This document shows positions 11,370-21,898 of a DNA stretch of 64,000 nt, in pieces. The position numbers were made by a program, and so were the translations under genes. The stretch is taken from NCBI GenBank assembly GCA_023376005.1, contig CM042139.1, positions 134,921,745 through 134,985,744 of the forward strand, given 5' to 3'. The DNA is from Doryteuthis pealeii (Eukaryota > Mollusca > Cephalopoda > Myopsida > Loliginidae). A model generated the notes under the pieces. That model saw only the letters and a program-made list of their open reading frames with translations. It was not told where the DNA came from and did no database searches. Positions within the stretch are counted from its first letter, which is position 1. Each line of letters opens with the position of its first letter.

Positions 11370-11640
11370 GCATGATGTAACACAAGGTCCTTATTTAGGC
11401 TGAATAAAGTTAGTTTGAATTCAATTTCCTTCTCCTACACTGGTTGCCTAACCAAATCCAAAGAACCCAGTCTTCTCTGCTGTTTATTCGTAGATGTGTG
11501 TGTAGGGATGTATACAAGTGGATTTATGGCTTTTTGAAGGGCATTAAGACGATGTGAAACGCAAACAGATTACTCCAGTATTAAAATTCTAGTAGCCGAT
11601 TACATTGTCCCTGACAATAATCATTACGCTAACCATTTAA
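11370..11640 (-). mobile_element. SINE family A, copy 1 of tandem pair
   Basis: Reading backwards it carries the family order: tail (ACACAAGGTCC on the plus strand), TTCTCCTACACTGGTTGCCT, AAAGAACCCAGTCTTCTCTG, a region equivalent to the GGTATGAATCCATA segment, and a decayed head ending near 11637 (CATTACGCTAACCATT). It lies head-to-tail with the next copy at 11680-11930. Confidence 0.65.
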
Positions 11641-11679
11641 AAGCATTTTCTGTATTTACCCAACCTCTCCACCACAGTC

Positions 11680-11930
11680 TGTATGTGGCACAAGGACAGT
11701 TTTTTAAGTGGAATAAATCTAGTTTGAAATCGGAGTTTACTTCTCCTATAGTGATTATCTAACCATGGCTAAAGAATTCAGTGTGCCCTATTATTTACCA
11801 TTAGCCTTGGAGAGAAAATATGGATTCATGCCTTTCCCAAGAGAAAGAAAGTGAAATGAAAACAGTTGTCCATGATTTTGAAATCGGGTCGTCGATTTTA
11901 TTTCAATCGACGGTAACCGTTACACAGGTA
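11680..11930 (-). mobile_element. SINE family A, copy 2 of tandem pair
   Basis: Same element and orientation as 11370-11640: GTGGCACAAGGACAG tail, TTCTCCTATAGTGATT, AAAGAATTCAGTGTGCCCTA, ATATGGATTCATGCCTTTCC, and a head with TGAAATCGGGTCGTCGA. The frame at 11820-12047 crosses the SINE head and is not a gene. Confidence 0.65.
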
Positions 11931-12029
11931 TGTATCATAATGGTATATATCCCCGTGCTATTTATACTTTACACTATTTTTCTGTCTAACACTGCCTCTC
12001 TCTCTATTCATATGTCCTTACCCCATTTA

Positions 12030-12117
12030 AGGCATCCCGTCGTGTAGTAATGGTTAGCAAACTAATCTCACAAATTTATAACTACTGAAAAGCAAGTTCG
12101 ATCTTTTCTAGATGCCC
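12030..12117 (+). mobile_element. tRNA-like SINE head, isolated
   Basis: GTAGTAATGGTTAGC (A-box region, about 12044-12058) is followed by AAGTTCGATCTT as a degenerate B box. The ends GGCATCC and GATGCCC can pair like an acceptor stem. The spacing is longer than a normal tRNA, so a decayed retroposon is more likely than a functional tRNA gene. Confidence 0.4.
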
Positions 12118-12169
12118 GTGTGACCTTCTGTGAAATCCTACCTGTAGGGTAAATAATCCTTTTATGTTA

Positions 12170-12360
12170 CCCCCACCTCTAACTCTGTTCTTCCCTCTCC
12201 CTATCTGTCTATCTATACCTATATCTGTCTATCAATCCTCCCTCTAGCTTGCTCTACTACTCTATCTCTATCTTTCTCTCTCTGTATTTCACCTATCCAT
12301 CCAGCAATCTATACATGTTTATATCTGTTTCTCACTACCATGGTCTGTCCATTTCTTTTT
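12170..12360. repeat. CT/TATC-rich simple sequence
   Basis: Pyrimidine-rich stretch with several TCTA and CTGTCTATC phrases. No gene seen. Confidence 0.6.
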
Positions 12361-12414
12361 TAATTTTAAAAAATCTCTGTATGATGTTTTAATTTAGATA
12401 TCTCATAAATGGCA

Positions 12415-12470
12415 CTCCTAATGGCGTAATGGCTAACGTGCTGGATTGCAGTAAGCGAGCCTGAACATCA
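12415..12470 (+). mobile_element. SINE family B head fragment
   Basis: GGCGTAATGGCTAACGTGCT followed by GCAGTAAGCGAGCC resembles the promoter half of the second SINE family (compare 41218-41290, ATAGTGGTTAACTTACTAGA and GTAGTAAGCG). The body is not recognisable downstream. Confidence 0.45.
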
Positions 12471-14009
12471 AACTACAATTAAGTATCAATTTAATAAAAA
12501 AGTAGTTTAATATTCCCTTCTTATTCATGTTTAAACATTCACTAATATGCTCCCAGGAAGGCACTGTTAGTTAAAAACTACAAAACTTATGAGTATTTTC
12601 GTATTTAAAATAACATAATTCCAATTAATTCCTACCACCCATATACGTATAATTATCAAACCGATTGTATATGTTTTTTTAATTATACAGATTAATACAT
12701 TTTCTATGGAGGGCATGATTTACACCCTGCAACATCATAAACAACAATTATGAAAATATAATTGATTTGTGCACCTGCCAATAAGTTTATCATAAATGAT
12801 AAATATATAAAAACATACAAACATAAACAAATATAAATTACAATAAATAATATACATTATTTGATAAACAATTACAAAAATATATGCAATCAGTTATTAA
12901 TTCAATCAAACATAAACGTATTTAAGTTTGATTTACATGGAAATTAATTTGAAATAATTCATAATAAAATTATTGCTATGATTATAAAATTAACATAAAT
13001 GAATTAATTACTGATGCTTTTGTCACATAATAGTCCCAAGCAACACCCTATTGAACCGGCAGAATTATGGATGGACAGGTGAGAGGTCAAGGTTCAATTT
13101 TGGGTGAATCAACCATGGAATCGAATGGACCATCCTGTTTGGCTGTGTGTGGTTACATGAGACTTGAGAGATTTAGTTTGTTTCAAAAGAGTTACTTGAA
13201 TTAAGATTTCCTAAAAGCCACTGATGGTTTCAACCAAAAATATGGACGAAGCAAAAAACATCTTTCTCTTTCGGTTGTAAACACACTGACAAGTCAGAAT
13301 TGATTAATTGAAACATTAATAAACCCCAAGCACTAATCTATAAACGCGTCAAGTGTTTTCACACATGTGGTGAAGTAAAAAGTTTCGAGTCCCCCACTAT
13401 AATATTATAAAGCACACAAATGAAAACACCACACAACAGGGTGTTCCGATGTAAAGTTGTTCGCCTCGACAAAAATAATGAAAGCCAAATGGCCAACTCT
13501 AAATCAATTTTTTACCTTCAAACTGTCGCAAACAATGAGAGCTGGTGAAGACAAAATCAAAGTGCTAATCACTTAAACAAATGATACTTAAAGAAACAGC
13601 GAGAAGAACTTATATGATGGTGCAACAAATTCACGAGATCTTGTATAAATAAACGACATAAGATTCCACCCAGACTGTATTCCCAGTAGAAATGAAAGAC
13701 CATTTCCAATTGACGTATGACAATAAACTTCATATGATAATAAGGCCACATATGTAGTACCTGTTAGGGTCACATCTATGAGTTAGATATATCCGGTTGA
13801 AAGTGATTAATACTATGTAAGAATACTTGATACCATATGGATGTAGATTATATTAAGGACAGTTATTTGAATCTCTAATAATTTAGTAAGGATTATCATT
13901 AGTTACTTGAAACCATTTAACTGTATGCAATGAATAGAAATACTTATGTGAAAGCCACAGTGAATGCCAGATTGATTAATATACATTCTTCCAGGAGAAC
14001 AACTTGTCA
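12471..14009. other. AT-rich spacer with a short dispersed repeat
   Basis: No supported gene. Around 13050-13110 a degenerate tRNA-like stretch ends in GGTTCAATTTTGG. At 13753-13785 the phrase GTAGTACCTGTTAGGGT plus CATCTATGA recurs from 172-200, so a small dispersed repeat is shared between the two places. The overlapping minus frames at 13569-13773 show no domain. Confidence 0.45.
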
Positions 14010-14200
14010 TTCCATGGAGAAAGTCAGCATAACGTTATGATTAATGTGCTGAACTGTGACATCGAAGTAAGCGATTACGTTCATTTTCAAATTAATACCT
14101 TGCAAGAAAGGTATGAATTCTCTCATTCCACCATCTATGGGTTAAAAAGCACCACTACTATTCTTCTACACGGATGACTTTAGCATTCTTTTCATTTATT
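14010..14200 (+). mobile_element. SINE family B copy
   Basis: Head: GCATAACGTTATGATTAATG and GAAGTAAGCGATTACG. Body: ATACCTTGCAAGAAAGGTAT, CACCATCTATGGGTTAAAA, then CACCACTACTATTCTTCTAC and GGATGACTTTAGCATTC. These segments appear in the same order at 41218-41400. No CCATTAAA tail is visible. Confidence 0.6.
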
Positions 14201-15340
14201 GTGTTATAATAATAACTGATTCGTTAATGCTCTTGGTTCATCTGAAACATTTGAAAATATTAAAACTTGCCACATGCTGCGAAACATTAAGTTAGGACGT
14301 CTTCCCTTAATGGCCAGCAAAAATATATTCTAAGATACCTATACACGTAGATTTAAAACGGATCTCCTCTTGTAAATACCACGTATAAAAGAGATAATAT
14401 CATTATTATATTATTCAAGAATACCAGTTAGTTTTGAATGAAAACAAGAGATTGTCTATAGAAAAAAGAATTGTTTTGTTTGCTGCAGGAGAAAATCCTT
14501 TTTAAATGCATATGATAAAAACCTCCCTATTGTATACCAATGTACAGTTTGTTCCGTATAATCACATGTGAATACATCATATGCAAGTGTTTTTTATTGG
14601 TCAGACGATCTTTGTTACTTTTTTGGTCATTTTGTTTTGTTTTTAGTTTTATGAAAAGATGATTACCATCCCGTATGTGGCCAAGTCTAAGTCAGAGAAT
14701 TATTATACATTATTGCTGGATTATTTGCAATACTGTTCCATTTACATTTTATTCCTTTCTTAATTTCTGTTTATTTTGATGCTGTTTATTTGTTCGGTTT
14801 TCTTCAAGGCAAAACGCCGACACACATCTTTTTCACCATCGACCAGATTTGTATTTCTATAACTCTTGTTTCTAGTTCAAATAAATGTATAGTTTCTAAA
14901 CAGACGGGGATTAGATAGATAAACTCAAGAACAGACAGTAACACAGAGAAAGTGAGGAAGAATAACAAAGAGAGAAACTATGAGTAAATCGTAATGGCGA
15001 CACTAACTGATCTGCAAGATAGATTTAGGGGTTTTCATTGGTTTGTTATGCTGTCCCTTTCAAGACAGTATCAATCAGCACTAGTTTGATGCGAGCGGTT
15101 CTTCCTCATATCATAAGAGTGAATGGCGTCCGGGGAAGGGTGATGGATAACGAATTGGTTTAGTGGGTTCAATCCTCTTATTTCTGATAAGTCAACCAGG
15201 ATATGCGGGAAAGACAACAGTTTATTCACCAAGGAAATGAAATTAGCAAATTGAGTTGAGCTTTATAATAATTCTGTTTATTTCGATATTTTTCCATTGG
15301 GGACGGCGGACTTCTCCTTTCACTCTTATCTCCTCACCAA
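14201..15340. other. AT-rich spacer, no supported gene
   Basis: A weak tRNA-like stretch with GTGGGTTCAATCCTC as possible B box is seen at about 15164-15178. Nothing else was recognised. Confidence 0.45.
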
Positions 15341-15396
15341 ATAGCTTGACCAAATAACTCGCTACTTGAGAGCCATTATAACAATCGTAGTAAGAA

Positions 15397-15397
<1 letters not shown>
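15341..15397 (+). repeat. 57-bp repeat, left arm of inverted pair
   Basis: The segment from ATAGCTTGACC to GTAGTAAGAAG is found almost perfectly as reverse complement at 20041-20095. Its last 26 bp are also found perfectly inverted at 15447-15472 across a (TA)n tract. Confidence 0.9.
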
Positions 15398-15450
<53 letters not shown>

Positions 15451-15472
15451 TTCTTACTACGATTGTTATAAT
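15375..15472. repeat. Perfect palindrome with (TA)n centre
   Basis: The arm at 15375-15400 (starts ATTATAACAATCG) and the arm at 15447-15472 (ends CGATTGTTATAAT) are perfect reverse complements over 26 nt. The spacer between them is purely (TA)n and also self-complementary, so the whole segment can extrude as a cruciform. Confidence 0.95.
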
Positions 15473-15486
15473 GTAAAAGGCATATG

Positions 15487-15488
<2 letters not shown>

Positions 15489-15543
<55 letters not shown>
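15489..15543. repeat. (TA)n microsatellite at LINE 3' end
   Basis: A TA tract directly joins the ATCATCATC 3' tail of the minus-strand LINE. Confidence 0.95.
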
Positions 15544-15544
<1 letters not shown>

Positions 15545-15545
<1 letters not shown>

Positions 15546-18500
15546 TCATCATGTCGCGCAATTTGCACGGATATCCATGACGGTCTCTCGCCAACCCTCC
15601 CTATCACTCATCGATTCTGGGAGCTCCTCCGCGCAGCATCCAGTATCTTTACATAGTTGGTCAATGTAGGTTCTGGCTGGGCGGCCTACGTTAGCATGTC
15701 CATGTGTTGGCCTCCACAGTAATACGTCGCTTATGAGCTCATCCCTACTTCTCCAGCAGTGCCCCGCATGCCTAGCCCTCCTTACTCGTATGGTTTGTGA
15801 TATGGGAGGCAGGTGGTCATACAGCTGCTTCTTGGTTGGTGCTATTTCCACGTCTTATTCAGGACTGCTCGCAGCATTCTTGTGCAGCTCCCATCTAGCT
15901 TATTCTCAAGGCGCTTCGTTAGGGTCCAGATGGTACAACCATACAGCAGTACCGATATGACCACAGCCTGGAAGAATCGTCTCTTTAGTTTGTCAGGGAG
16001 GTCGGATTTCCATACGACTGATAGTTTATTGGTGGCCAACCATGCCTTTCCTATTCTTGTGTTAACATCGCTTTCTGTGGATGAGATATTACTACCTAGG
16101 TATGTGACTTTTCCCACTAGTTTAAGAGGCGTACCGTCTAGTGTGAAGATGTCTCCTTGCTTTTTGAAGCTCATGAACTCGGTTTTATCAGAGTTCACAT
16201 AGAGGCCGACATTTTTTGCAGCCTCCTCCAGGCTGTGTAGTAGTGCCTCAGCTTGTGTCGGTGTATCTGCAAGAAGTTGCGAGGTCGTCAGCATAGTCTA
16301 CATCTGTGACAGTTTGTGCGGGGTATCGCCTGCTTCTTGCCTTTTTTAGTGTGAAACCTTTTTCTTTTATGGTATCTAATGAAGTTCGGAGTACATAGTC
16401 TAGACAAATAATGAATATATATGGAGCCAAAGTATCTCCCTGTAGGACCCCAGCAGCAATGTCAAAGAAATCTGTGTCTCCATCAGGCGAGCGTACCATC
16501 GCTTTAGTGTCTTTGTAGAGCATCATTATGGCGGCAACAGTTTCTTTGGGGAGACCATACGCTAGTAGTATTTGTTCCATTTTCCCTCTGTGTATGGAAT
16601 CAAATGCCTTAGAGAAATCTACGAATAGTAGCGTTGCCTCCAGATTTTTTGCTCGAACCCCTTCTATAATTCGTCGTATAGTTAGGATTTGTGAGGTTGT
16701 GGATCTATTTTTGCGGAAACCGTTTTGGTTTTTCCTAAGGATTTTTCTCGATTTCGGGTTGGATGCGGTTTAGAAGAAGGCATTATATATCTTAGCTGCA
16801 ATAGCAGTAAGAGTTATGCCTCTGTAATTTTTAGCGATTCCCAGGTCTCCCTTTTTTGGAAATGGGAGGATGCATCCTTTCGTCCATTTATCTATTCTAT
16901 TTTGTCTATATACAGCATTGCATAGCCTAAGCAGTATGTCGTTGAACTTTCTGGTCTTCCATACCTCTGGGGGTATTTCATCGAGACCTGCTGCTTTTCT
17001 ACCTTTTAGTTTCTTTAAGACTTCGTCGAGTTCTTCTGTTGTAAAATCTCCCAGTTTTATGTCTAGCTGTCTATCTATGATTTTTTGGGTGTTATTTTCT
17101 ATGATTTTAGGTGGGTTCCCCAGTAGTTTCTGGAAATGGTCCTTCCATTTCTGTAGTCTATCTTTCTGGCTGGTTGCCTTTAGCTTTGATCTAGAGTTAC
17201 TTTTCCTACCACTAATATCATTTACAATTTGCCACGCGAATCGCGACTGTCTGTCTTCCACTGATTGTCTGATGTTATTTATTTGTGTTTGTATATATTC
17301 TGTTTGTTCTTTTTTGTATGTTTTAGTTAGTTCTATCTGGGCTTTCCTAAGGCTATGTAGATTGGTGCTAGTTGGATTTGTTTTATTATGTTGGGCTACT
17401 TTTTTTTATATCATTTCTTTTTTCTCTAACTACTTCTGTCTCCCAAGGAACGGTGTGTTTAGATCTTAGTTTGGTTGGTACGCACTCAGCTGCTGCTTCT
17501 AGGTGAGCACTGACAAAGTTTTCGTATTTCTCGTTTGGTGAGAGACATTCAGTTGTCTCCTGGAGGATATCAAATTTATTTCTTACTGTGACAGCGTAGC
17601 GGTTGCATATATCGCTGTTGGCAAGTGCTGACCATTGGTACCGTGTAGATTTACTAGTTTGCCTTTTATTTCTACGCAAGCTTAATCGTAATTTCGCAGT
17701 GACTATTCTGTGGTCGGAGGATACTCCTTCAAAAGAGGAGTATGCCTCGCAGTTCATTGCACTATTTATCCATTTCTTGTTTATTAGGATGTAGTCAAGT
17801 TGTGCTTTTGTGTTATTTGGATGTGTGTATGTCCATAGTTTGCCCTTCCGTTTTTGGAATTTAGTGTTTAAGCAAACGAGTCTGTTCTCAAGGAGAACTC
17901 GGCTAGGAGATCGCCGTTTCTGTTTGAGGTGTTGTGTAAGCTGAATCTATTGTTTTCAGTTTTTCCTATCTGTGCATTCATGTCTCCCCCAATGATCAGT
18001 ATATTATGTTTGGGGGTGTCTGCATAGCGAGGATAATCCATTGTAGAATGTTTCTATATCTGTTTCTTTGCTGGCATTTGTGGGGCTGTAGCACGATACT
18101 ACAGTCATGCAAGGATTGCCATTAAACGTAGCACTCATGATTCTTGGTTGGATTTTTTCTATGCTATTAAGGGATTTTAGTGCCCGAGGACTGAGTAGCA
18201 TTGCTACACCTCCTATACTGGCATTGACGGAATTTTTCCATGCAGATGCTGACACGAGTGTCCACCCATTCCCAGATTCATGGTATTTTAATTCTACATC
18301 CCTATGGTCAAATCTGTGTTCTTGCACACATATGATGTCTATATCTTTTTCGGCTGCAGACGCCGTGAGCTCGGAGAGTTGACTTATTGTTCTTAGTGTT
18401 CTAACGTTGAATGTTGCTATCTTGAGTGTTTTTTTTACATCTGACTAAATTTGTATTGGGTTTGGGCTCTATATCTGTCTTGTTAGTTATTGTCGGCAAG

Positions 18501-18940
18501 TCAGTATTTTTGGTGTAATGTATGTCTTGTTTGTAAGCGTTGGGAGTGATATATTTTGTATGTGTGGTGAAAGTGGAGCTTCGTTGGTTATATATCGAAG
18601 ACTGGGCCGGAGCTAGGGCCTCAGCAGAACGCTTGCATTTTGTGTGAGCAGGGAGTATGTTGTAGTATGATTCGACTTTGTGAATAGTCATGGTTTTGGT
18701 TGGGTCGAGGTCATAGATATCTATCGGTAGCTGTTTGGTTAACTCATCAATAGGCGCTGGTCTTAGAGATGAGGAGCAGTAGTTACCTCACTGAACTGGT
18801 CGATCCTGGCCGTTGACCCATTCAGTGTTCCTCCGCCCAGCATCTTGTGATACAGACCGTTGACCTATTTAGGTTCTTCCGCCGTGTCCCACATCCACCA
18901 TGCTGCTACCTATGGTTTGGTTTTACAGGCCTATGTGGCA
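15545..18940 (-). mobile_element. RTE-type non-LTR retrotransposon, near full length, frameshifted
   Basis: Minus-strand frames together encode an apurinic-type endonuclease and a reverse transcriptase. Endonuclease: ATFNVRTLRT near 18410, CVQEHR near 18320, GGDMNAQIGKT near 17980, and SSDHRIVTAKL near 17715. Reverse transcriptase: GRKAAGLDEIPPEVWK (~16980), FPKKGDLGIAKNYRGITLTA (~16840), LFVDFSKAFDSIH (~16610), GVLQGDTLAPYIF (~16450) and the catalytic YADD (~16293). The C-terminal part includes YLGSNISSTESDVNTRIGKA and ARHAGHCWRSRDELISDVLL. The 3' tail is a short (GAT)n run at 15543-15551, as in RTE-like elements, which end in short tandem repeats rather than poly-A. Length about 3.4 kb fits a full element. 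At least six frame changes are seen (near 18428, 18030, 17905, 17405, 16775, 16270 and 15845), two in T8 runs, so the copy is inactive as written. The clade name is inferred. Confidence 0.85.
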
Positions 18941-18956
18941 TGTAAGGGAAGGAGGG

Positions 18957-19165
18957 AGAGAGATTTCCAGAAGAAAGGAGAGAGAGTGTCAGAAGAAAGG
19001 AGAGAGAGTGCCAGAAGAAAGGAGAGAGAGTGCCAGAAGAAAGGAGAGAGAGTGCCAGAAGGAAGGAGAGAGAGTGCCAGAAGGAAGGAGAGTGCCAGAA
19101 GGAAGGAGAGAGAGTGCCAGAAGGAAGGAGAGTTCCAGAAGGAAGGAGAGAGAGAGAGACAGACG
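18957..19165. repeat. Purine-rich minisatellite (~20 bp units)
   Basis: About ten units of AGAAAGGAGAGAGAGTGCC type; later units carry GAAGGAAGG, and some lack part of the GAGA run. It abuts the 5' end of the LINE. The overlapping Lys/Glu/Arg-rich frames are repeat translations. 19166-19597 holds no supported gene. Confidence 0.92.
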
Positions 19166-19599
19166 GGGAGGTAAATAGGGGGAAGTCTATATAGTAGGTA
19201 AGTTTTAACTTAGTATAAGTTCACATGTCCCATCCTAGGTTATCGTTTAAAGGAGTGGAGCGTGGAAGGGTTTTAATTTTATCTATTTATATACAGAGGG
19301 GAGAGAGAAATAAAGGGCAAGAAAGTCAGTGGGAGGGCATTGGGTTTCTATGAGCTACCTTTTGATATCGGACACCGACACAAGTTTTTTTTTACTTATA
19401 TTATCATGTTAAAAGCAATTGGTCAAATATTAGAATAAGAAGTTGAAAATATACATACGAAACAAAATTAATCTGATAATACAGCTTTAAAATTAATTTA
19501 ACACAATTAAATAATTTACCATATATATGCTTCGTGATTTTCAGTCAAAATGTCGGCCGTCTTTGCTTTGTGAAAATAATACAACATATATATTATTAT

Positions 19600-19992
19600 G
19601 ATTATGGACTCTCTCGTCGATTTTCGACGCATGAGGGTTCATTTAATGAACAACCCACACAGTGATTTGTTTATAGTAGTAAAGGCTTGTGTTGGACCAT
19701 CCGCACTTTTTGGCACAGTCGATAGAAAAGAATTGGTTCACAAATGCCACAAACCCAATCAACGGCTGACCTCAGGAATTTTGAATTCAGAGTTTTCCCT
19801 CTCCTAGACTGGTTGCCTACCCAAGGTTAAAGAGCCCAGTCTGCCCTACTATTCAACCCATAGCTGGAGGGAGAATATATGGATTCATACCTTTCCCAAG
19901 GGTATTAGCACTATGTGAAATGCAATCAGCCTTGTCTGGGATTTGAATTCCAAGTCCATTTCCCACGACTCTAACCATTATGCCACACTCTT

Positions 19993-19996
<4 letters not shown>
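19600..19996 (-). mobile_element. Composite ~390-bp SINE, copy 1
   Basis: The minus-strand head (19910-19990, with B box GGAATTCAAATCC) and the body with CAGACTGGGCTCTTTAACCT belong to family A. On the tail side it continues for another ~200 bp (19600-19800, beginning GGACTCTCTCGTCGATTTTC on the plus strand) that ordinary family A copies lack. The same extended element recurs at 63213-63590. The frame at 19598-19807 lies inside it and is not a gene. Confidence 0.8.
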
Positions 19997-20480
<484 letters not shown>

Positions 20481-20499
20481 ACCATCTAATGTCCAGCTC

Positions 20500-20679
20500 A
20501 CACATACAAGCATATATATACGCATCCATATAGGGTTTATCTTAATTCTACACCTACATATTTATACACATGCATACGCATGTACACACACATGACCTAT
20601 TTTTCCAATATTTCAAGTTTGCATATACACACACGCATCTGGTTTTTGGGATCTTTCAATACCATACACATACTTATAC

Positions 20680-20716
<37 letters not shown>

Positions 20717-20830
20717 CACTTGTATATACATACACATACGTGCGCACATGTACTGTGCCACAATGACCCTATGTCACATTCTCCTCGTGGCAACCGAACT
20801 GGGTGTATGCCGACCCACACAAAATAAATA
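20500..20830. repeat. CA/TA-rich simple sequence
   Basis: Irregular CATA/CACA repeats with a (TA)n core at about 20683-20714. Just beyond, CCACAATGACCCTATGTCACATTCTCCTCG (in parts) suggests a truncated SINE 3' end. Both His/Tyr-rich frames are repeat translations. Confidence 0.65.
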
Positions 20831-20958
20831 AAAAGGTAATATCGACTTTCCTAATCTTTATAGAAACCAAAACGTAATATCCTTTGCTTGGAATTCTGTT
20901 ATCTATATAACATAAAGTCACTGTAATTTTTACTTTCTTTGTTTTGTGCTTATTGGTT

Positions 20959-21231
20959 ATGGAAAACTTAGACTTAGCTAATCAAAGAAATTCTATTTCC
21001 CTATTGGAAAAAGTACTGGAAGAATTGGAAATAAGAGGAAGAATTGAGACTATCCAGACAGCATTGTTAAGATCGGCTAGATTACATTAGATTTTCTCAG
21101 CCAAAGAATTGGACGTGATTAAAGAAATTGTCAGCAATGAACACAAGAGTAATAAAGTTATGCATATAATATGGAAATTCTTATTACATACAATTCAAGA
21201 ATCGAATGATCAGTCCATTGCTCAGTATTAA
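20959..21231 (+). pseudogene. Decayed small reading frame, possible CARD-domain exon
   Basis: From ATG at 20959 the frame encodes 43 residues (including NSISLLEKVLEELEIRGRIE and TIQTALLRSARLH), meets TAG at 21088-21090, then continues in the same frame for 46 more residues (including FSAKELDVIKEIVSNEHKS, IIWKFLL and ESNDQSIAQY) to TAA at 21229. The composition is protein-like, with regularly spaced Leu/Ile and charged residues predicting several helices. The pattern of an early LEKVLEEL helix, LLRSARL, F(S/T)xxELDxI and a final NQ..IAQY-like helix resembles death-fold CARD domains such as those of initiator caspases. A continuation after 21231 in another frame (NLAEEISYCF) suggests a frameshift as well. 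CARD is an inference from pattern only. The in-frame TAG means it is a pseudogene unless the base is wrong. Confidence 0.45.
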
Positions 21232-21365
21232 CCTCGCTGAAGAAATATCATATTGTTTTATACAAACTATATTCACCAAGATATATATATATGTGACGGC
21301 CTTTACACGCAAAGCGATGTGTGTATTAAAACAGTTAAAAATCCCCTTCCCATTCTGTAAGTGAA

Positions 21366-21428
21366 GACAGCCTAATGGTTACGGTGCCGGACTGGCACCC
21401 AACCGATCGGATTTCAATTCCGGCTGTA
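21366..21428 (+). mobile_element. tRNA-derived SINE head with pol III boxes
   Basis: ACAGCC at 21367-21372 can pair with GGCTGT at 21422-21427 as an acceptor-like stem. An A-box-like CCTAATGGTTACGG lies at 21371-21384, a GTGCCGGACTGGCAC anticodon-arm-like stem follows, and the B box GGATTTCAATTCC lies at 21409-21421. The D and anticodon arms are too degenerate for a functional tRNA. The hammerhead candidate starts 28 nt after the B box, as in the minus-strand copy at 3369-3500. Both copies share TACAAA and TGTCT..AG in the interval. Confidence 0.65.
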
Positions 21429-21449
21429 GGTAGCTTACAAAATGTCTAG

Positions 21450-21491
21450 CCACACTGAGGAGACTTGATAAGTCGAAACACGTGTCTGTGG
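21450..21491 (+). ncRNA. Minimal type I hammerhead ribozyme, copy 1
   Basis: Every conserved hammerhead element is present in order: stem I strand CCACA (21450-21454), core CTGAGGA (21455-21461; consensus CUGANGA), stem II GACTT / GAT loop / AAGTC (21462-21474, five perfect pairs), core GAAA (21475-21478), palindromic stem III CACGTG (21479-21484), UH dinucleotide TC (21485-21486) and stem I return strand TGTGG (21487-21491, perfect 5-bp pairing with CCACA). Predicted self-cleavage is after C21486. Stem III has no loop, so a monomer could not form it, but two transcripts can pair CACGTG with CACGTG. This dimeric mode is known for short-stem-III hammerheads in retroelements. It lies just downstream of a tRNA-like pol III head. 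The call rests on exact core matches; cleavage itself is untested. Confidence 0.82.
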
Positions 21492-21898
21492 ATGACCCTA
21501 TATATATATATGTATATATATATACTAGTTAAAACCTCTAACTCGTTCTCCAAAAACAAGTGTAATACGTTAAGTGATTGATCGTAACGGCATGTCAACA
21601 CGTCTAGGGGTATTTTATGCCTAGACGTTAGGGAAATCACGTTCATTGTACGTTACTATTTACATTCTTTGTATCATTGTTTCTTAAGAGATTTTTTAAT
21701 ACGTTTATGTTATTCCAAGTAATTTTATCTAATACAAATTAGCATATTCATGGCCGATAAGATCAATACGTTACACATGGGCGTGGTAGTAGTGGCTGCA
21801 ACTAAAAGCCTGGTCAGTGTTTTCCTGCATAGTGTTATGGTACTACCTACTCGCCTTTTGTGATTTGTAATGTAGCAGGTGTTCGTAGTCACGGTACG

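Noticed and set aside
12030..12117. Functional tRNA gene
   Set aside because: Acceptor-like ends pair, but the B box is degenerate and the internal length and arms do not fit a tRNA. SINE head is the better reading.
18860..19178. Two overlapping Lys/Glu/Arg-rich frames of ~100 codons
   Set aside because: Translations of the purine minisatellite in two frames.
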